64,000 bases of DNA. Origin: Sphingomonadales bacterium. GTDB lineage: Bacteria > Pseudomonadota > Alphaproteobacteria > Sphingomonadales > Sphingomonadaceae. The notes beneath the pieces were generated by a model, which saw only the letters and a list, made by a program, of their open reading frames with translations, ran no database searches and was not told the origin of the DNA. Location of the stretch: positions 744,001-808,000 of the forward strand of contig JADJAC010000002.1 of the NCBI GenBank assembly GCA_016704425.1, read 5' to 3'. Both the position numbers and the translations under genes were made by a program. Shown here piece after piece: positions 27,093 through 35,774 of the stretch (position 1 is its first letter; each line of letters begins with the position of its first letter).

Positions 27093-27905
27093 CTAGCGTG
27101 CCAGCAGCAAGGGGATCGGAGAGTCCTTCAGCAAGTTGCGCGTGACGCCGCCGAACAGATATTCCCGGGCCCTTGAATGTCCGTAGGCGCCCATGACAAG
27201 ATATTGCGCCTTGAGCTGCTTGGCAGTTTCGATCAGTAGCGTTCCAACCTCTCCACTATCTCCGCGACGCTCATGCAGCTCCGACACGATTCCGTGACGA
27301 GCGAGATATTCCGAGGCAGCCAGTGACGGAAACGCATGATCCCGCCCTTCCGAGACCGAGACGATATGGACATTGCCGGCGCTCGCAAGAAGCGGCAGCG
27401 CGGCGCGAAGCGCGTGGCCAGCTTCAAAACTGCCATTCCAGGCAACGACGGCTGTGCCAGTTGCATCGAAAGCCTTGGCCGTATCCGGAACAAGCAGGAC
27501 GGGCGTCGAAGCCCCCATGACAACGTCACCAACGAGGGCGTGGGCGATCCCTTGCGGCTTGTCACCCACTGGATGACTCATGATGATAAGATCGCTCAGC
27601 ATTGAGCGACTAACCAAGGCTTGCGCTGGATCGGCAGTGGAGTCGACATAATCCCAGGATATGTCTTCAACCTTCAGACGCTGCTCTACGCGAGCTTGCA
27701 AGAGAGCCTTGCTCTGTTCCAGTTGCTTGAGCACGTCATTCATCACGAAGACGCCGCCAAAATTGTCAAACGCGACATAGGCATTGATCGGCGTCACATA
27801 GAGGCAGGTCAAAAGCCCCTTCGATGCGCGAACAATGTCCAGCGAAGTCTGGAGCCGAGCTTCGAAACCAGCGTCGTCCTGAATGTGCAGCAGTACAGAC
27901 TTCAT
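27093..27905 (-). CDS. Universal stress protein, two tandem UspA domains
   Basis: The 270-residue protein holds two UspA folds. The first (residues 1-140) ends in DLIIMSHPVGDKPQGIAHALVGDVVMGASTPVLLV and the second ends in YLVMGAYGHSRAREYLFGGVTRNLL, which has the G-x2-G-x9-G-(S/T/V) ATP-binding pattern. ATG at 27905 is preferred over an upstream frame start because of GAGGAGG nine bases before it. It is a lone gene before a 323-base intergenic gap; its role in stress survival cannot be refined. Confidence 0.86.
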   Translation of the reverse strand: MKSVLLHIQDDAGFEARLQTSLDIVRASKGLLTCLYVTPINAYVAFDNFGGVFVMNDVLKQLEQSKALLQARVEQRLKVEDISWDYVDSTADPAQALVSRSMLSDLIIMSHPVGDKPQGIAHALVGDVVMGASTPVLLVPDTAKAFDATGTAVVAWNGSFEAGHALRAALPLLASAGNVHIVSVSEGRDHAFPSLAASEYLARHGIVSELHERRGDSGEVGTLLIETAKQLKAQYLVMGAYGHSRAREYLFGGVTRNLLKDSPIPLLLAR

Positions 27906-28228
27906 GTGCTTGCCTCCTCTTCGCCAAGTGCGATCATGGCCATCCGTCTGGGCGCGGCCGATCATTCTTACCAGCAGAATATCCGACCAACCGGGCCAGC
28001 GAAATCAGGGACTATACGGAGCCGCCCAATTCCCCTTTTAGCGTGGCCAATGCCAGCAGGAGCGGCTTTGCCTCTGTTGGCCGGCATCCGGAGAACTCAA
28101 ATTCAAAATGAACCGGATTTTAGAGGGAAAGCTGTTGCATCGGCGCGCCCGAAATGGGCGTCAAATGCCATTCCTGTCTGCTTGTCCGAAGTGTATAGCC
28201 GCAAACCTGCGACCAAGGGAGAATTCCA
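27906..28228. other. Intergenic region between stress protein and alkylsulfatase genes
   Basis: These 323 bases form the divergent promoter region between the core genome part and the catabolic part. Short frames here have no protein-like character. A short hairpin can be drawn around GCCC-GAAAT-GGGC at 28147-28160, and GGGAG precedes the downstream ATG. I saw no copy of the TGCGTA-N18-TACGCA site found in front of the steroid genes. Confidence 0.4.
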
Positions 28229-30208
28229 ATGCCGATTTTGCACCGTGCGACTGGCTTTGCCGCCTTCCTTTTGTGCTCGGGCGTTTCATGGGCCAGCCCC
28301 CCTGCAATCAATGCCATTTCCGACATTGCGCACGACGCAACGCCAGCAACACGCGTTGTCCTCGAGCAAGCTGCCCGCGACCTGCCGCCAGAAGACGGAC
28401 AGGATTTCGAATTTGCGCAACGCGGCTTCATTGCAACCTGGCCTGATTCCGTGATCCGCCAAGCCAATGGAAAACCGAGTTTTGACTTGTCTGGCAACGA
28501 CTTTATCGAGGGACCGGCACCTCAGACGGTTCATCCGGCTCTATGGCGACAAAATCGCGTTTTACGGGCAGAGGGACTCTTTCGGATCACTTCCGGTCTC
28601 TACCAAGTTCGCAATTTCGACAATTCGAACGTGTCCTTCATCGAAACGCCCAACGGATGGATTATAATTGATCCGCTGACCGTCGCAGAAGTTGCGCGAG
28701 CAGCCTTTGACCTTGTCAAAAAGCATGTGGCTGACAAGCCCTTATTGGCGATCATCTATACACATTCGCATTCGGATCATTTCGCTGGCGCACCGGGCAT
28801 TGTCGATCCTGCCGATGTGGCGTCCGGCAAGGTGAAGGTGATCGCGCCCAAAGGCTTTGTCGAAGAGGTGGTCAGTGAATGGATGATTGCTGGAACGGCG
28901 ATGGGCCGCCGGGCCTTTTACCAATTTGGGTACTTCTTGCCCCGAGGGCCAAAAGGGCACGCCGGAATGGGAATGGGCACGGCCATTGCTGCGGGCCAAC
29001 AGGGTTTTATTCCCCCGACTGTGGAAATTGAGCGGACCGGGCAAAGTCTCAGGATTGATGGAGTCGAGCTCGTTTTCCAAATGACGCCGGGTGCGGAAGC
29101 ACCGGCAGAGTTCAACATTTGGATACCGTCGCTCAAAGCAATTTGCAGCGCCGAAACTGCGACTTCAACTCTCCACAATGTCCAAACGCTTCGCGGCGCC
29201 AAGGTGCGCGATGCGAAAGCCTGGGGAGACTATCTGACTGAAACACTGCGCCTTTGGGGCGCGGAGGCGGACGTCATTTTTGCTTCCCATCATTGGCCGC
29301 GGTTTGGCAATGAAACCATTCGAACGTATCTGTCGCGGCAGCGCGACGCCTATAAGTTCATTCATGATCAATCCGTACGCCGAATGAACATGGGGCAGAC
29401 GCCCACGGAAATCGCCGAAAACCTGACAATGCCGCCGGCCTTGCGCGCCGATTGGTCGGTTCGCGGCTTCTATGGGACTGTCAGCCACAATGCCAAAGCT
29501 GTCTATGATCGCTATATGGGCTGGTATGATGGGGTTCCTGCCAACCTTAATCCGTACCCTCCGACGGAGCGTGCGAAACGATTGATTGCGGCGCTAGGAG
29601 GTTCGAGCGCCCTTCACCGTGTGACGCGAAAGGCCTTCGCATCCGGGGACTATCGATGGGCCGCAGAGCTCGGGCAAAATGGGGTCTTCGCCGACCCCTC
29701 CGACCGCGTGTCACGGACGCTGCTTGCTGACAGCTATGAGCAGCTCGGATACCAGTCCGAGAGCGCCATTTGGCGCAACATCTACCTCACAGGCGCACGC
29801 GAATTGCGCAGAGGAAGTCCGGATCGCGTCGCAGAAACCGGGCCTAACTATCTGATGATGGCCACCCCTCTGGCAGACTTTCTGGACCTCGTCGAAACGA
29901 CGCTCGTGCCAGAAAAGGCAGGCGAGACAAAGCTGGCATTCAACATTTCCGACACAACCAGCGGAGAGCAGTTTGCGGTGACATTGGAAAATGCTGTTCT
30001 CGTGAGCGAGAAGGGCCAGTCCATTCCGGGAGCTCCCACCCTATCTGCGGCAAAGCCGATTATTCTGGGTGTGCTATTCGGCCAGGCCAAACTCGATGCG
30101 ATGGTGGCTTCCGGACGGGCGCGGCTCACTGGCGACGGATCACAGATCCAGCAGCTAGTTGGATTCTTGAGCATGCCCAAACTGGACTTCGCAATTGTCG
30201 AGCCGTGA
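28229..30208 (+). CDS. Exported linear alkylsulfatase-type hydrolase (metallo-beta-lactamase fold, SdsA-like)
   Basis: After a signal peptide (cleaved near SWAS) the protein follows SdsA1-type alkylsulfatases: GLYQVRNFDNSNVSFIETPNGWIIIDPL, the zinc motif THSHSDH at 178-184, the Glu/Asn segment CSAETATSTLHN, SHHWPRFGNE, the central dimerisation domain DGVPANLNPYPP and the C-terminal SCP2-like lipid-binding domain. The family removes sulfate from long-chain alkyl sulfates in the periplasm, using two zinc ions. Its location beside a steroid cluster that also encodes a sulfotransferase raises the possibility of a sterol or bile-alcohol sulfate substrate, but this is inference. It ends 60 bases before a convergent regulator gene. 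Confidence 0.86.
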   Translation: MPILHRATGFAAFLLCSGVSWASPPAINAISDIAHDATPATRVVLEQAARDLPPEDGQDFEFAQRGFIATWPDSVIRQANGKPSFDLSGNDFIEGPAPQTVHPALWRQNRVLRAEGLFRITSGLYQVRNFDNSNVSFIETPNGWIIIDPLTVAEVARAAFDLVKKHVADKPLLAIIYTHSHSDHFAGAPGIVDPADVASGKVKVIAPKGFVEEVVSEWMIAGTAMGRRAFYQFGYFLPRGPKGHAGMGMGTAIAAGQQGFIPPTVEIERTGQSLRIDGVELVFQMTPGAEAPAEFNIWIPSLKAICSAETATSTLHNVQTLRGAKVRDAKAWGDYLTETLRLWGAEADVIFASHHWPRFGNETIRTYLSRQRDAYKFIHDQSVRRMNMGQTPTEIAENLTMPPALRADWSVRGFYGTVSHNAKAVYDRYMGWYDGVPANLNPYPPTERAKRLIAALGGSSALHRVTRKAFASGDYRWAAELGQNGVFADPSDRVSRTLLADSYEQLGYQSESAIWRNIYLTGARELRRGSPDRVAETGPNYLMMATPLADFLDLVETTLVPEKAGETKLAFNISDTTSGEQFAVTLENAVLVSEKGQSIPGAPTLSAAKPIILGVLFGQAKLDAMVASGRARLTGDGSQIQQLVGFLSMPKLDFAIVEP

Positions 30209-30268
30209 GAGCGGGCATTCGAGGACGATCTGCAGACGCGACGGCGCACTACCCAGACGCGATATGGC

Positions 30269-30715
30269 TCAAGATGATCTGTTCAGTGCACTCGCCAAGT
30301 CACGCAGATACTTCTGGGTGATCTTGGTCAGGCTAAGAAAGGCCTGATTGGCCTTGTCTGTCGCGGTCATGTATTTTCGATCGTCTCGCCTTATCCACCC
30401 TTTCTGGATGAGAATTTCGAGCTTTCGCCGCACTGTCTCTCTTGGAATACCGGTGAATTCGGAAATCGATTGAAGATTGATGGGCAGCGCCTCCACACGT
30501 CCCACTGTTCCGCCGACAAACGCTTCGATGCTCATCGCCTCGGGCGCACATCGCTCGCTGAACGTCCGCTCTCCAATAATTGCCATGACGAGGAACAGAT
30601 CCAAGTCACCGTCACACGCTCTGCGGCACTCGGCAAGGTAGCGGGTCAAATACCCGGCATGCGCAGCATGAATCTTGCCGAATTTCTGATCGGAATTGCC
30701 GTCGTTCATACGCAT
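30269..30715 (-). CDS. Winged helix-turn-helix transcriptional regulator
   Basis: The DNA-binding part lies at about residues 75-125 (INLQSISEFTGIPRETVRRKLEILIQKGWIRRDDRKYMTATDKA), a classical winged helix. The N-terminal half is helical (GYLTRYLAECRRACDGDLDLFLVMAIIGERTF) and may dimerise. It resembles MarR-like and Crp-type helix arrangements but lacks a ligand domain I can name. Start could be ATG at 30715 or 30709; neither has a strong ribosome binding site. Position between the alkylsulfatase and the TonB receptor makes it a candidate regulator of either. Confidence 0.72.
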   Translation of the reverse strand: MRMNDGNSDQKFGKIHAAHAGYLTRYLAECRRACDGDLDLFLVMAIIGERTFSERCAPEAMSIEAFVGGTVGRVEALPINLQSISEFTGIPRETVRRKLEILIQKGWIRRDDRKYMTATDKANQAFLSLTKITQKYLRDLASALNRSS

Positions 30716-30804
30716 TTATCGATTTCGGATCGCGCCGAAAGGCATGCCGACAATGACCGCGATTCCGATCGGGGCTGGAGGCAAGTCCCGCAGCGGGCCA
30801 GATG

Positions 30805-30851
30805 AAAAAAAATATGCAGCACGCGGACTATGGCCCGCGTACTGCATATTT
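30805..30851 (-). terminator. Strong intrinsic terminator after the TonB-dependent receptor gene
   Basis: An inverted repeat with arms at 30810-30826 and 30835-30851 pairs 16 of 17 positions (AAATATGCAG-x-ACGCGG) around an eight-base loop. On the minus strand it is followed by a run of eight U, so it ends the receptor transcript 14 bases after the stop codon. The A/T-rich lower stem could also stop transcription from the other side. Confidence 0.88.
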
Positions 30852-30864
30852 GATTTCCTGCGAC

Positions 30865-33417
30865 TTAGAATTCCATGTCGAGGGTTACGCCATAGGTCCG
30901 CGGATCGCCATAGATCGTTCCGGCAAAGCCGAGCTGACCAAAATCAACAGCCCGGGAAACGTATTTCTTGCTCGTCAGGTTCTTGCCCCAGAAGGTCAAA
31001 CCGATATCCTTGGTGATACCTCCAATGGAAATGCCATCAACCCGCAGTTGCGCATCGACCAGGCCACGTGAATCGCCCTTTGTCTGCTCCTTGAAAGGCG
31101 CGGTGATCGGATTTCCGAACATGTAGTAACCGTCGATATAGGTGTACCCGACGCGCGCCGTAACCTTGGCATCCCCTCCGATTGGGAATTGCGCGTTGGC
31201 TGCAATGGCTCCGGTCCAATCAGGTCCATAGGCTGGTTCCACCACGCTCGAAATATCCGCCTGCTGGTTTGCAGCATTCAGGGTCAAATATTCCTTGAAC
31301 TTCTTATGCGTGTAACCGACGTTGCCATCGAACCAGATGTTATCCGTCGGTCTGACCTGCGCCTCTATTTCAAAGCCAGTGTACTGCACCTTGCCGGCAT
31401 TATCGACGGCCGTGCCGAAGCTTCCACCGCCGGTGATCGGGATTGGCACCGCGAGTTGCAAGTCTGAATAGTCATTCAAGAAAACAGAGGCATTAACGCG
31501 CGCGACCTTGCCGAACTGTGCCTTGACGCCCGCTTCATACGACCAGATGACTTCGTTGTCGAATGGCAGCAGGCCAAGATTGGCCGCAACGTTTGTCGGC
31601 TGTCGAGCATTGAAGCCGCCCGAGCGATAACCGCGCGCAACGCGGGCATACAGGTTAACATCATCATTGGCCCGGTAGTCGAGCGTGAGATTGCCCGTCC
31701 AGTCGCTGAATTTTGCCCGCTTGTCGTTCAAGGCAATTTCAGCCGCATTTGTGTATGCAGCCGCGCCATTCTGAAAGCGCGCCAGTTCCTTGGTATCCCA
31801 AGTATAGCGAAGGCCAAGCGTCGCACCAAACGCGCCATCCTTGCCACCGGGGCGATATTCTGCCTGTCCATAGACGGCGGTCGACTTGCCGCGCGCTCGA
31901 TACCCGAGCGTTACAGCCTGCTGAGCACCCCGATAGCGCGCGGGATTGTTCGCCTGCAACAAGGGCGCAAGCGCGCCGAAGTTTGTCGCGTTGTAAACAG
32001 CCTGATTGGTGTCCAGAACAAAGACAAAATTCTGATCGTTCTTTTCGTAACCGTTCTCCCTGAAGAAGAACGCACCGACCACCCAATTGAAGGCTCCATC
32101 CCCATCTGAAAGCAATTCAATTTCCTGACTGCCCTGGTTCTGGCGCCGCTCGTTCGTGGCCTGGAACAACGAAACATTTGCCGTCACTACAGGTTGGCTA
32201 GCGAGGAACGCAGCGTTGCCGGGAGGGAGGAAGAGACCCAGAACCCCCGCAGGAAAGCCGTTGAGAGTTGTCGAGGGTGCACCGAGAACAGCGCCTCGGA
32301 TGGTTCCAAGGCCATCAAGATCGCTGCCCCGGATATTGTTGCGCCAGCGGCGAAATGCCGTCGAGCTGCGCAATGTTGCGCCACCGAGATCGATCTCCAC
32401 TCGGAACAAGTTGCCCCAGATTTTGTCAGTTGATGCACCGGCCTGATCGAGACAGATCGGTGAAATGCGGCTTAAGGAGACGTCCTTTCCGCAGCCCGCC
32501 TGTACTATGCTTGATTGCGCCAAATACTGCTGGACAGGTGCCGCCGTGACATTGGTAAATCCCGGAGCGAAAACGGTCGGGTCGGGAATCCCGTTGCCAA
32601 GGGCCGCCAGTTGCTGCGCATGTGGAACACCCGTCGTTTTCGTGTAATAGAAGATATGCTTGATCTTGATGTTTTCACTAGGCTCGAAAATCCATGCAAA
32701 GCGATAGCCGTCAGTCTTGGCTCCACCCGGGTCCAGTCGGTCCTTCGGCTGTAACAAATTGTCGATGACGCCATCGCGCCGTTTGCGAAGACCAGAGAAG
32801 GTCATCTTCATCGTGTCGCCAACGATCCGTCCAGTATCAAAGGACAGCCGCAACAAATTCTGGTCGAAGTTGCCGAGCCCGCCCCGTAGTTTCAGGCTGG
32901 TCTCTTCGGAAGGTTCACGCGTGATGAAGTTCACTGCACCGCCCGTCGTGTTACGCCCGAACAGAGTCCCTTGCGGACCCCGAAGAACTTCAATCCGCTC
33001 AATATCAGCGACTTCAAACGAAGATGTCGAAGAGCGGGCGAGATAGACCCCATCAAGATACAGGCCAATCGGCGAATCAAATCCTTGAGTTTCGTCTGCC
33101 GGTGTCGGGACACCACGGATGGTCACAACCGCTGCAGAAGAGTTTGTCGTGCCGCCCAGAACGGAAACGTTCGGAGCCAATGCGCCAATATCCTTGATCT
33201 CAGCCAGTCCTTGAAATTCAGCCTGAGCGCCGGAAATAGCCGAGATTGAAAGCGGGATATCTTGAAGATTCTGTTCGCGCTTTTGTGCCGTAACAACGAT
33301 GTCGCCCAAGACTGAATCGTCATTTTCCGCACCCTGCGCATAGCCTGGCATGACAAAACTGCCGATGCTGACCCCTGCAAGCAATGCGAACGCAGCCTTG
33401 CGATTGAACTTTGCCAT
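30865..33417 (-). CDS. TonB-dependent outer-membrane receptor
   Basis: An 850-residue receptor: signal peptide (KAAFALLAGVSIGSFVMPGYAQ), TonB box region DIVVTAQKREQNLQDIP, plug domain with VTIRGV and RIEVLRGPQGTLFGRNTTGGAVNFIT, and a 22-strand barrel ending in TLDMEF. This subfamily in sphingomonads takes up hydrophobic or complex organic substrates and not only siderophores. Being transcribed just downstream of the KshA-like gene and carrying the shared operator 84-113 bases before its start, it is the likely entry route for the steroid substrate. GGGGAGGAC precedes the ATG. Confidence 0.93.
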   Translation of the reverse strand: MAKFNRKAAFALLAGVSIGSFVMPGYAQGAENDDSVLGDIVVTAQKREQNLQDIPLSISAISGAQAEFQGLAEIKDIGALAPNVSVLGGTTNSSAAVVTIRGVPTPADETQGFDSPIGLYLDGVYLARSSTSSFEVADIERIEVLRGPQGTLFGRNTTGGAVNFITREPSEETSLKLRGGLGNFDQNLLRLSFDTGRIVGDTMKMTFSGLRKRRDGVIDNLLQPKDRLDPGGAKTDGYRFAWIFEPSENIKIKHIFYYTKTTGVPHAQQLAALGNGIPDPTVFAPGFTNVTAAPVQQYLAQSSIVQAGCGKDVSLSRISPICLDQAGASTDKIWGNLFRVEIDLGGATLRSSTAFRRWRNNIRGSDLDGLGTIRGAVLGAPSTTLNGFPAGVLGLFLPPGNAAFLASQPVVTANVSLFQATNERRQNQGSQEIELLSDGDGAFNWVVGAFFFRENGYEKNDQNFVFVLDTNQAVYNATNFGALAPLLQANNPARYRGAQQAVTLGYRARGKSTAVYGQAEYRPGGKDGAFGATLGLRYTWDTKELARFQNGAAAYTNAAEIALNDKRAKFSDWTGNLTLDYRANDDVNLYARVARGYRSGGFNARQPTNVAANLGLLPFDNEVIWSYEAGVKAQFGKVARVNASVFLNDYSDLQLAVPIPITGGGSFGTAVDNAGKVQYTGFEIEAQVRPTDNIWFDGNVGYTHKKFKEYLTLNAANQQADISSVVEPAYGPDWTGAIAANAQFPIGGDAKVTARVGYTYIDGYYMFGNPITAPFKEQTKGDSRGLVDAQLRVDGISIGGITKDIGLTFWGKNLTSKKYVSRAVDFGQLGFAGTIYGDPRTYGVTLDMEF

Positions 33418-33500
33418 ATTGTCCTCCCCTCAGGTCGACTCCCGCCCTTTTCCTAAGGGCTGCGGTGTCAATATTCTCACCGCCATCAGGGATGCCAACA

Positions 33501-33530
33501 AACGTAATAAATGTCAAATCATTCTACGCA
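33501..33530. promoter_or_regulatory. Cluster operator, copy A (before the TonB receptor gene)
   Basis: AACGTA at 33501-33506 and TACGCA at 33525-33530 stand exactly 24 bases apart, the same geometry as four other sites in the cluster. The left half deviates from TGCGTA at two positions but keeps CGTA. It lies 84-113 bases upstream of the receptor ATG. A TTGACA on the receptor strand (33512-33517) lies between the halves, though no matching minus-10 is seen. Confidence 0.6.
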
Positions 33531-33596
33531 TTTGCCATCTCATAGATGGATTTGGCTTCATTTTGCGGAAATTTATGCTCGCTTTAAAACAAATTT

Positions 33597-34676
33597 CTAC
33601 GCGACAGCATCCCAAGGTGCGTCCGATGTGCCGCGTGTTGCATAGGTGCCGTTCACCCGGGCGTGAAACTCACCGGCCCGAGCGCGCGGATTGTAAAATT
33701 GTTTGTACCAGATGCGAAGCTTATCGAACGGACCGTCGCCCTTCACCATCATGGGGTTGATACAAGGGCGCTTGTTGGCCCAGATTTCAAAATCCTGTGC
33801 AAACGCATCGACACCTGCAACTTCATACCCTTTGGCCATGGCGACGTCTTCGTCAGTGGGGACGGCGTTCTTGACTTTAACAAGAAGGCCATACCAGACC
33901 TTGATGGAGCCATCATCTACGGGCGTATGGGCGATGAGCATGTGCGAAGGATATTCGCCAATCATGACCGACTGCAAAATCCCGGGTCCGGTGTACCAGG
34001 TATCGTTTGTCATTGGCTCCGCTCCTGACCCGGCAAGAGTCTTGTGCCCGGCAGCAAGAATCTGACGGCAAACATGCCCATCGAATTCATTGTTGAACGA
34101 AACCATGTCAACAGAGCCGTGAACGGGTTCGAGGTGTCCCTTGTCCGTCATATTATCGACGACCTCCTGGGGATGAGACTCAAGCACACCCAGACATTCG
34201 ATCTTCCAGTTCACCCAATGCGGCGTATCATATGGCTCGAACGCCGGAACATCATAGTCCGGCTCACCACCCTCGGCATCATGCCAGGCCCAAATTACGC
34301 CAGCACGTTCGATCACCTTCCAGCTTTTCAGGCAAGCGGCCTTAGGCGGCGGTGCCGGGGAATAGGGGATATCATTACACTGGCCGTCAGGCCCAAAGCG
34401 CCAGCCATGATATGGACAGCGGATATTGTCACCTTGCACATGCTCCTTGTCCTTCACGACATAGGATGTCGTATTCTTGGCAAGATGCGTACCCATGTGC
34501 GGACAATAGGCTTCGACAAGGAAAACCCGTCCAGAATGGCCGCGATAAAGCGCCATATCTTCGCCAAAGTAGCGAACGGAAATTGGTGTCGTGGTAACCT
34601 CCTGCGAGGTCGCGACCATGAACCATCCGCGGGGAAAGCAATATTCTCCCAAACCATAGTCAGCCGTTTTCGCCAT
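33597..34676 (-). CDS. kshA: Rieske non-heme iron oxygenase, KshA-like (3-ketosteroid 9alpha-hydroxylase oxygenase)
   Basis: Ring-hydroxylating oxygenase of 359 residues. The Rieske cluster ligands are Cys58, His60, Cys87 and His90 (YCPHMG and CPYHGWRFGPDGQC), and the mononuclear iron site is Asp178-x2-His181-x4-His186. FPRGWF near residue 14 and the CPYHGWRFGPDGQCNDIPY stretch match KshA-type enzymes, which open ring B of androstadienedione together with KstD. The Rieske loop between His60 and Cys87 is 26 residues, longer than the roughly 17 usual in the family. A reductase partner (KshB) is not encoded in the window. The strong ribosome binding site GGAGAGGAG supports the start. Cholesterol 7-desaturase-like (DAF-36) activity is an alternative. 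Confidence 0.78.
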   Translation of the reverse strand: MAKTADYGLGEYCFPRGWFMVATSQEVTTTPISVRYFGEDMALYRGHSGRVFLVEAYCPHMGTHLAKNTTSYVVKDKEHVQGDNIRCPYHGWRFGPDGQCNDIPYSPAPPPKAACLKSWKVIERAGVIWAWHDAEGGEPDYDVPAFEPYDTPHWVNWKIECLGVLESHPQEVVDNMTDKGHLEPVHGSVDMVSFNNEFDGHVCRQILAAGHKTLAGSGAEPMTNDTWYTGPGILQSVMIGEYPSHMLIAHTPVDDGSIKVWYGLLVKVKNAVPTDEDVAMAKGYEVAGVDAFAQDFEIWANKRPCINPMMVKGDGPFDKLRIWYKQFYNPRARAGEFHARVNGTYATRGTSDAPWDAVA

Positions 34677-34758
34677 GCTCCGCTCCTCTCCACAACGCGC
34701 AGAGATCGATAACCCAAAATACGTATGATTGGCAACAACTATCTATAATTGCGGACAA

Positions 34759-34788
34759 TACGTAATTTCATCGATATATTTTTACGCA
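34759..34788. promoter_or_regulatory. Cluster operator, copy B (before the Rieske oxygenase gene)
   Basis: TACGTA at 34759-34764 and TACGCA at 34783-34788 are 24 bases apart. The site lies 83-112 bases before the Rieske ATG, almost the same distance as copy A from the receptor start. A further lone TACGTA sits at 34720, closer to the gene, without a partner at the expected spacing. Confidence 0.65.
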
Positions 34789-34796
34789 GATGCCAA

Positions 34797-35288
34797 TCAA
34801 TCGTCATTGTCGATGATGTGATCGGTTTCCGTGATCCTCACAACGCGGGCATCATACTTGACTGTCTTGACGGCTATGGATGTTTCGACGTGATGCACAC
34901 CGGGCAGTGACAGTATCTGATCCGACGCCACGGTATGCAAATGGTCGAGTTCGTTGAACAGGCAAATGGCAAGAATATTGAACCGCCCCATTGTGATCAT
35001 GACGGCGTTCACAGTTGAAAGATCAGCAATCCTCTTTGCAATCTCGCGAACTCTTTCAACTTCGGCCAATACGCCAATAAACGCCATCTTTGTCGAATTC
35101 TCGAGGCCGAAGCTGGTTATGGCCGTAAAGGCAATAAGCCTGTCCTGCTGCAAGCGCTTAATGCGCCCGCGAACGGTTCCCTCAGTCACTCCCAGGTCTG
35201 CCGCGATTTTCCGGTTGGAGACGCGCGCATCAGTGGACAAGATCTCAACGAGCTGCCTGTCTAGGTCATCCATCACGGGGCTGCTCAC
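34797..35288 (-). CDS. Lrp/AsnC family regulator (second of a tandem pair)
   Basis: A 163-residue protein with N-terminal HTH (DDLDRQLVEILSTDARVSNRKIAADLGVTEGTVRGRIKRL) and a C-terminal RAM ligand domain (AFIGVLAEVERVREIAKRI, VNAVMITMGRFNILAICLFNELDHL). GTG at 35288 overlaps the stop of the preceding Lrp gene by four bases; ATG at 35273 is an alternative. It differs widely in sequence from its neighbour, so the pair are not a recent duplication. It sits immediately before operator copy B and the Rieske gene, making it a candidate for control of the cluster, with a steroid or acyl-CoA intermediate as possible ligand. Confidence 0.9.
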   Translation of the reverse strand: MSSPVMDDLDRQLVEILSTDARVSNRKIAADLGVTEGTVRGRIKRLQQDRLIAFTAITSFGLENSTKMAFIGVLAEVERVREIAKRIADLSTVNAVMITMGRFNILAICLFNELDHLHTVASDQILSLPGVHHVETSIAVKTVKYDARVVRITETDHIIDNDD

Positions 35289-35764
35289 GCTGCAGTCCTT
35301 GCTTCTATCGGCGCAACATCGAATTTATATTTTACGATATCCACGGCAATTGCTGGGCTCATTGAGCGAATGCCGCGCACTTTGGAAAACTTGTTGAGCA
35401 TGAGGTCGGACAGTTCATCGAAGTCATGCAGCGCGACCAGCATATCGATATCGTAACGCCCGGTCACGAGATGAGCTGCAAACACTTCCGGAAATGCGGC
35501 AAGCTCAGTTGCCACTTCGGATGCGGGGCGACCATCGACTTCAATCGCGACCTCCATCAATACATTATAGCCGTGGGCAGAAAAATCGGACACAGCCACA
35601 ACGCGCAGCTTGTTTTCATCTTCCATGCGACGGATACGGGCCGAAACAGTCGCCGCCGTCAATTCCAGTCGATCAGCAATCTGCTGGTTGGTCGCACGAC
35701 CATTCAACCGAAGCTGCTCCACGATAGCTCGATCAATTTCGTCTGCGATAAAATCGTCACCCAT
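35285..35764 (-). CDS. Lrp/AsnC family regulator (first of a tandem pair)
   Basis: The 159-residue protein has the Lrp HTH (DEIDRAIVEQLRLNGRATNQQIADRLELTAATVSARIRRM) and RAM domain (VLMEVAIEVDGRPASEVATELAAF, HLVTGRYDIDMLVALHDFDEL). It is the fifth gene of a minus-strand run that begins with an SDR at 38690 and contains an esterase, a SnoaL-like protein and a second SDR. Its stop overlaps the GTG start of the second Lrp gene. Heteromeric assembly of the two proteins is possible and would be unusual. Confidence 0.9.
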   Translation of the reverse strand: MGDDFIADEIDRAIVEQLRLNGRATNQQIADRLELTAATVSARIRRMEDENKLRVVAVSDFSAHGYNVLMEVAIEVDGRPASEVATELAAFPEVFAAHLVTGRYDIDMLVALHDFDELSDLMLNKFSKVRGIRSMSPAIAVDIVKYKFDVAPIEARTAA

Positions 35765-35774
35765 AACTTTCCCT

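Noticed and set aside
30709..30717. TACGCATTT near the start of the winged-helix gene as another cluster operator
   Set aside because: No CGTA half 24 bases away, and the bases are part of the coding start (ATGCGTATG).
34720..34725. Extra TACGTA before the Rieske gene
   Set aside because: Neither flank at 24 bases has a matching half; a six-base palindrome alone is weak evidence.
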